Origin: Acetobacteraceae bacterium | GTDB taxonomy: Bacteria > Pseudomonadota > Alphaproteobacteria > Acetobacterales > Acetobacteraceae | Direction: 5' to 3' | Assembly: GCA_027323595.1 (NCBI GenBank) | Contig: DAHWBL010000136.1 | Coordinates: forward strand, 1 to 14,942 | Length of the DNA: 14,942 nt | Shown here: positions 14,594-14,942 of the stretch, one piece after another | Layout of the letters: each line of letters starts with the position of its first letter | Position numbering within the stretch: the first letter of the stretch is position 1 | Translations under genes and position numbers: made by a program | Notes under the pieces: model-generated | Told to the model about the DNA's origin: nothing | Database searches by the model: none | The model's input: only the letters and a program-made list of their open reading frames with translations

Positions 14594-14942
14594 TCAGGTG
14601 TCGTCGCAGCGCAGAATGATCTTGCCGATCGCCGCGCCGGTTTCGGCCTGCGCGTGCGCCGCCGCCACGTCGCGCAGCGTGAATTCAGGCCCGAGCAACG
14701 GGCGATAGGCCGTGCCCAGGTGCGGCCAGATAACTTCGTGCAGCGCGCGCGCCACCGCCTGCTTGCGCGCCGGCGGCAACGGCCGCAGCAGCGACCCGCC
14801 CAACATCGCGCGCTTGAGCATGATCAGCCGCAACGGCGGACAGAACCCATCCGGCGCGCCCGAGGAAATATGCAGAATGCGTCCATCCGGGGCGAGACAT
14901 TCGAGATTCGCCTTGGCATATCCGCCGGTGGTGTCGAGGATC
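14594..14942 (-). CDS. Quinone oxidoreductase (MDR superfamily, PIG3-like), C-terminal part only
   Basis: The last 115 codons of a medium-chain dehydrogenase/reductase; the N-terminal catalytic domain and most of the NADPH fold lie beyond the right edge. The visible part begins in the Rossmann strand ILDTTGG, continues with LAPDGRILHIS, and then has the LKRAMLGGSLLRPLP segment and the C-terminal ETGAAIGKIIL that closes most PIG3/quinone oxidoreductases. The long 'GGSLLRPLPPARK...VIWPHL' stretch is characteristic of the PIG3 branch. Such enzymes reduce quinones or enone double bonds with NADPH and usually lack catalytic zinc. It is the first gene of the operon seen here, 16 nt ahead of the M29-like gene, and may reduce an unsaturated ring-cleavage product or a quinone intermediate. 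Confidence 0.85.
   Translation of the reverse strand, partial: ILDTTGGYAKANLECLAPDGRILHISSGAPDGFCPPLRLIMLKRAMLGGSLLRPLPPARKQAVARALHEVIWPHLGTAYRPLLGPEFTLRDVAAAHAQAETGAAIGKIILRCDDT

Noticed and set aside
1..14942. CRISPR arrays, insertion sequences, prophage or integrase genes
   Set aside because: I saw no regularly spaced repeats, transposase or integrase motifs, or terminal inverted repeats; all long frames are explained by metabolic or housekeeping genes.

Overview
The window is strongly GC-rich, uses ATG, GTG and TTG starts, and packs its genes tightly, with overlapping stop/start codons. The H+-pyrophosphatase carries the potassium-independent signature known from Rhodospirillum rubrum. 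Together these suggest an alphaproteobacterium of the Rhodospirillales/Acetobacteraceae type. That placement is an inference; there is no rRNA gene here to fix it.

Left part (1-2450), housekeeping genes on the minus strand. A tRNA with a CAT anticodon (probably the lysidine-modified isoleucine tRNA) is followed by ettA, an ABC-F translation factor, and then by a GNAT N-acetyltransferase whose GTG start overlaps the ettA stop and which runs off the left edge. A credible sigma-70-type promoter lies directly before the tRNA.

Centre (2450-5394), pyrophosphate metabolism on the plus strand. A soluble family I inorganic pyrophosphatase (ppa) is followed, after a perfect 38-nt palindrome plus T-run, by a membrane-bound proton-pumping pyrophosphatase (hppA). 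Having the PPi-wasting and PPi-conserving enzymes side by side is a notable arrangement. hppA ends in a short convergent gap that holds an inverted repeat.

Right part (5395-14942), one eight-gene minus-strand operon. In transcription order it encodes: a zinc-free-type quinone oxidoreductase (partial, N-terminus off the right edge), an M29/NicX-like metalloprotein, a molybdenum hydroxylase large subunit, a crotonase, an alpha/beta hydrolase, a UbiD-family prFMN decarboxylase, an NCS2-type permease and an MFS permease. Every junction is either an overlap of 1-11 nt or a gap of at most 16 nt, so the genes are almost certainly co-transcribed and largely translationally coupled.

The gene content reads as uptake plus hydroxylation, decarboxylation, ring opening and hydrolysis of a (hetero)aromatic carboxylate. 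It resembles the nicotinate/hydroxypicolinate logic (Mo hydroxylase, NicX-type opening, NicD-type hydrolase), but it uses a UbiD decarboxylase and an unusual NCS2 carrier. The electron-transfer subunits of the Mo hydroxylase, a UbiX prenyltransferase and any regulator are missing from the window. The substrate cannot be read from the sequence. This operon is the best candidate here for an undescribed pathway.
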